A stretch of 64,000 nt of DNA from Atrina japonica. Taxonomy: Eukaryota; Mollusca; Bivalvia; Pterioida; Pinnidae. Position numbers and translations under genes: made by a program. Every line of letters begins with the position of its first letter. Position 1 is the first letter of the stretch. This document shows positions 36,956 through 64,000 of this stretch, piece after piece. The stretch lies in assembly GCA_030159075.1 (NCBI GenBank), contig BROG01000638.1:310001-374000 (forward strand), read 5' to 3'. The notes under the pieces were generated by a model. It was not told the DNA's origin. It saw only the letters and a program-made list of their open reading frames with translations, and ran no database searches.

Positions 36956-38140
36956 TCCACCGAGCGAAGCGAGGCGCGAAAATTTGGGGAAATTTGTTTT
37001 TAATTCTCTGACTTTTATAGAAAAATATTTAAGATTTACACAAATTGGATATATCATTGATGATTAAATTTTCAGGTCTTAAGCTGATAATAACACTAGG
37101 GAAAATAGTATACATTTTGATCCAAATTGATGCATATTTTGTTTACAAATAAATTTAAAATATTCATACATGCTGTAAAAAGGCAAACGAAAATGTCTTC
37201 ACTGATGTGTAGGATTGTTTGTTTGTTGTTGTTGTTTAACGTCCCACTCAAGAATATTTCACTCATATGGAGACGTCACCAAATGCCAGTGAAGGGCTTC
37301 ATATTTGGCCTATGCTCGGCACTTAAGGCCATTGAACAGTGACGGTTCTTTAACGTGCCGACACCTACTGAGACACAGGACCTCCAGCTTTTACTGTCTC
37401 ATCCGAAAGACAGGAAACCAACTGCCACCGGCGGGACTCGAACCCACGACCTCACGATCCAGAGTCGAGCGCGCTACCAACTGAGCCAGGCCGGCTCCTG
37501 ATGTGTAGGACAAACCAAATCTCTCAAATTCAAAATATACAAACAAAGTCAGGGTGGATCAAGAATTTCGAGTTAGAGGGAAGGAAGAGAATAATGAATG
37601 TTATCATCGAACGTAGCGAGGCGCAAAATTATTGGCAGGCCCTAATTTAAGAGCAATTTTTTTCTGGATTCCAGACGTGATGATAATATTAAAAAATTGT
37701 ATGTGAAAAAAGTGGGGCCGCCCCTGACGCATTGGTTCCTAAGCATATGAATAACACAAAGGAAAATCGTAAACTTCCAATGCCAATTTTGTTTGCAAAT
37801 AAATTTTCACATTAATACATCCGGAGAAAACGCAAACGAAAATATCTTTACCGATATGTAGAGCAAACACAACACATGATACAAAACCGATAGGCCAAGT
37901 TCATTAAATCCTAGATATACAGACAAATTGTGGTTGAATTCAGGATTTCGAGTTAGAGGGAGGAGAATACATATTTGTTTTCACCGAGCTCAGAGAGGCG
38001 CGCAAAATTTGGCAGGTCTAATTTAAAACATCCGAAAGCCATTTTTTCTGGATTCCAGGCGTAATGATAAATAAAAAAAAACAATTGTATGTGAAAGAAG
38101 TGGGAGATGGGTCTGCCCCGGTTCCTACGCCTATGTAATA
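36956..38140. repeat. About 360-bp direct repeat, roughly three copies, SINE-interrupted
   Basis: Landmarks recur in order: cgaggcgcgaaaatttgg (36970s), cgaggcgcaaaattattgg (37620s) and gaggcgcgcaaaatttgg (37990s); also gaatttcgagttagaggga and gattccag.cgt.atgataa. Spacing after removing the SINE is about 350-375 bp. The phrase ccggttcctacgcctatg at the end suggests a widespread marine-invertebrate dispersed repeat. Confidence 0.7.
37215..37497 (-). mobile_element. tRNA-derived SINE, family A, with 13-bp target-site duplication
   Basis: On the minus strand the head is tRNA-like: TGGCTCAGTTGGTAGCGCGC (A box region) and GGGTTCGAGTCCC (B box). The body contains the reverse complements of tttaacgtcccactcaag and actcatatggagacgtcacc, and the tail is an AAC-repeat. 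The 13-bp ctgatgtgtagga flanks it at 37202-37214 and 37498-37510, which defines the ends. This is the best-preserved SINE in the window. Confidence 0.9.
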
Positions 38141-38166
38141 GTATCACTTTCAAACAATTTGCATAA

Positions 38167-38219
38167 TGTATATATATATATATATAGTGTGTGTGTGTGT
38201 GTGGGTGTGTGTGTGTGTT
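38167..38219. repeat. (TA)n/(GT)n compound microsatellite
   Basis: TATATA passes into GTGTGT with one GGG interruption. Confidence 0.95.
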
Positions 38220-38942
38220 AAGAAGTGTACAGACGGATCACTGGAATTTGATTTTGGGATTTTGTATTTTGAGGGAGAGGACATTTCTTGTTGATGAGCC
38301 ACATGTTCAAGGACTATCGCCCACACACTAAAACTCCCATCAAATATAATTTGTGAATAAAAGTAAAACACATACACAGAGAGAGGAATTTTGAAAAGTA
38401 TTGTATTTTAATGGTGGAATTGTGCAACTTAGTTTGAAGAGGTTTTTTTTAGCAAGTGGTGGACACGAATAAACATTTCTGCAATTTCAAATCTGATAAT
38501 AACTTGTCAGCGCTTCATTTTGATTTTACAATTCTATATTGAAAATAAACAAAGTTGCCATTTATTGATGCACACAATATATTATCTAAATAAATTAATC
38601 ACCCCACCACATTAGCATGTTAAATATCTTTTTTCTGAAATGGAATAAAAATACATTTTAATTGTACGGATATTGTGCCAATTGAGAATTAGTCCAGACT
38701 CCGTATGAAAAATAAGAAATTCCTACTTGTTTCAAAATATCAAATCTGTTTCAATAGTTGTAAGTATAATTAGCGTAAAAAGATGTCGCCCCATGTATAT
38801 TGATTACAAACCAATCAGTAACCCCTGCACACAATAAACACAGTCAAGTGCATTTCATTAATAAATAGAACATTCCTAAAACAACATTTTTTCATATGAA
38901 ATATTTCATGTTGTCCTAAAATTATCATATATACTAGTGGAT

Positions 38943-63302
<24,360 letters not shown>

Positions 63303-64000
63303 CTAGTTAGGTAAAACCAAAATATATTTTGTTAACAATAGCCACACTTAAAGTCATAAATGCTGTCAAAATGAATTTCAAATGTTTTAAATATTCGTCG
63401 TTTTATACAAGTAAAATGATTTAAAAAAAACAGGGTTGTAAAAACTTTACATATTGTCGTATTCGTTAAAAAGAAGTCGAGTGTGAATAAGGGCGAGTAA
63501 ACATTTGTATTCTTACATGGATGGCAATATTAATCGTTGGCGTATTTCAATCATTCTAGCAATATATGCATGGAGTTAATATTTTCAAATGCGATATGTC
63601 GTTTTAGCTTTTTAATCAAAGTTTGGGTCTAATCGCTGTAAAAATTTATCAATATGACAGTCTGTATGACTTTGGATATTTAGGCTTTTACTTTTTTATT
63701 TGTAAACACTGACCTACTTAATATGACCTTACATTTCCATTTATAAACATCGAGTACCTTGACCGTTTACAGAAGCCACAATGTCCTTTTTTTAAAATGG
63801 TAATTTTTCACACTTTAAGTTTTGGACGGGGTCTTTGGTGATCACATTAAAATATGATCAAGGTCTTATATAAAACAATTAAAACCTACCATTACAGCCT
63901 TTAAAATATAACAGACAATAACACAACCATGCCCGCATTAATTTAGTCGGCATAACTCTCGATAAAATCACAATCGGACAACATAAAAATTCATCTTAAT
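63303..64000 (-). other. Intronic sequence upstream of the first visible CAP exon
   Basis: AT-rich sequence. I find no exon encoding the expected preceding CAP block (HYTQ), so the rest of the gene should lie to the right of the window. Confidence 0.55.

Noticed and set aside
37430..37497. Functional tRNA gene
   Set aside because: The A and B boxes belong to a SINE head; there is no complete cloverleaf and related copies are dispersed with SINE bodies.

Overview
The window is AT-rich metazoan genomic DNA with long introns and small exons, and most of its bases are repeats. I infer a bivalve (or other molluscan) nuclear genome. The reasons are two recognisable animal genes with canonical GT-AG introns, a degenerate DIRS-type retrotransposon, many copies of one Penelope-like retroelement, several tRNA-derived SINEs and very many mini- and microsatellites. 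Species cannot be fixed from the sequence alone.

Two host genes can be supported, both on the minus strand and in tandem. The first is a GAREM-family adaptor: exon 1 at 34920-34572 and exon 2 at 26950-24669, split by a 7.6-kb intron. The predicted protein has about 876 residues, with an N-terminal CABIT region, a disordered tyrosine- and proline-rich middle and a C-terminal SAM domain ending in GWRPKK. The second is the 3' part of a secreted CAP-superfamily protein with ShKT domains, in at least 12 exons from 63302 down to 38943. It starts mid-CAP domain (upstream exons lie beyond the right edge). It then passes through a chain of tiny phase-1 exons encoding a Lys/Gln/Pro-rich linker, and ends in two ShKT domains joined by a Thr/Pro/Gln-rich spacer.

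Layout: 1-3.99 kb, no gene seen; 3.99-4.91 kb, 31-bp minisatellite; 5.08-6.65 kb, Penelope-like copy on the minus strand; 6.66-9.55 kb, about 53-bp minisatellite; 10.09-10.54 kb, 89-bp repeats; 10.85-18.50 kb, a DIRS retrotransposon with left inverted terminal repeat, gag, RT/RNase H, tyrosine recombinase, internal complementary region and right terminal repeat, interrupted by a Penelope-like insertion (about 15.6-17.98 kb); 19.85-23.93 kb, more Penelope-like fragments; 24.67-34.92 kb, GAREM; 36.7-38.1 kb, a repeat nest with a SINE flanked by a 13-bp target-site duplication; 38.94-63.30 kb, the CAP-ShKT gene, whose introns hold minisatellites, SINEs, Penelope fragments and microsatellites; 63.30-64.00 kb, intronic sequence.

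The most unusual signal is in the CAP-ShKT gene. At least two of its introns, probably three, begin with a tandem array whose unit contains a copy of the exon's own 5' splice site. The exon end is itself the first partial repeat unit, so the gene carries strings of duplicated splice donors (19-bp units at 60.77-60.90 kb, 62-bp units at 46.53-48.95 kb). Together with a run of symmetric phase-1 mini-exons, this suggests unusual splicing flexibility or a donor-seeded mode of minisatellite birth. All exon calls rest on reading frame, splice-site consensus and domain similarity recognised by eye; no transcript or database evidence was available.
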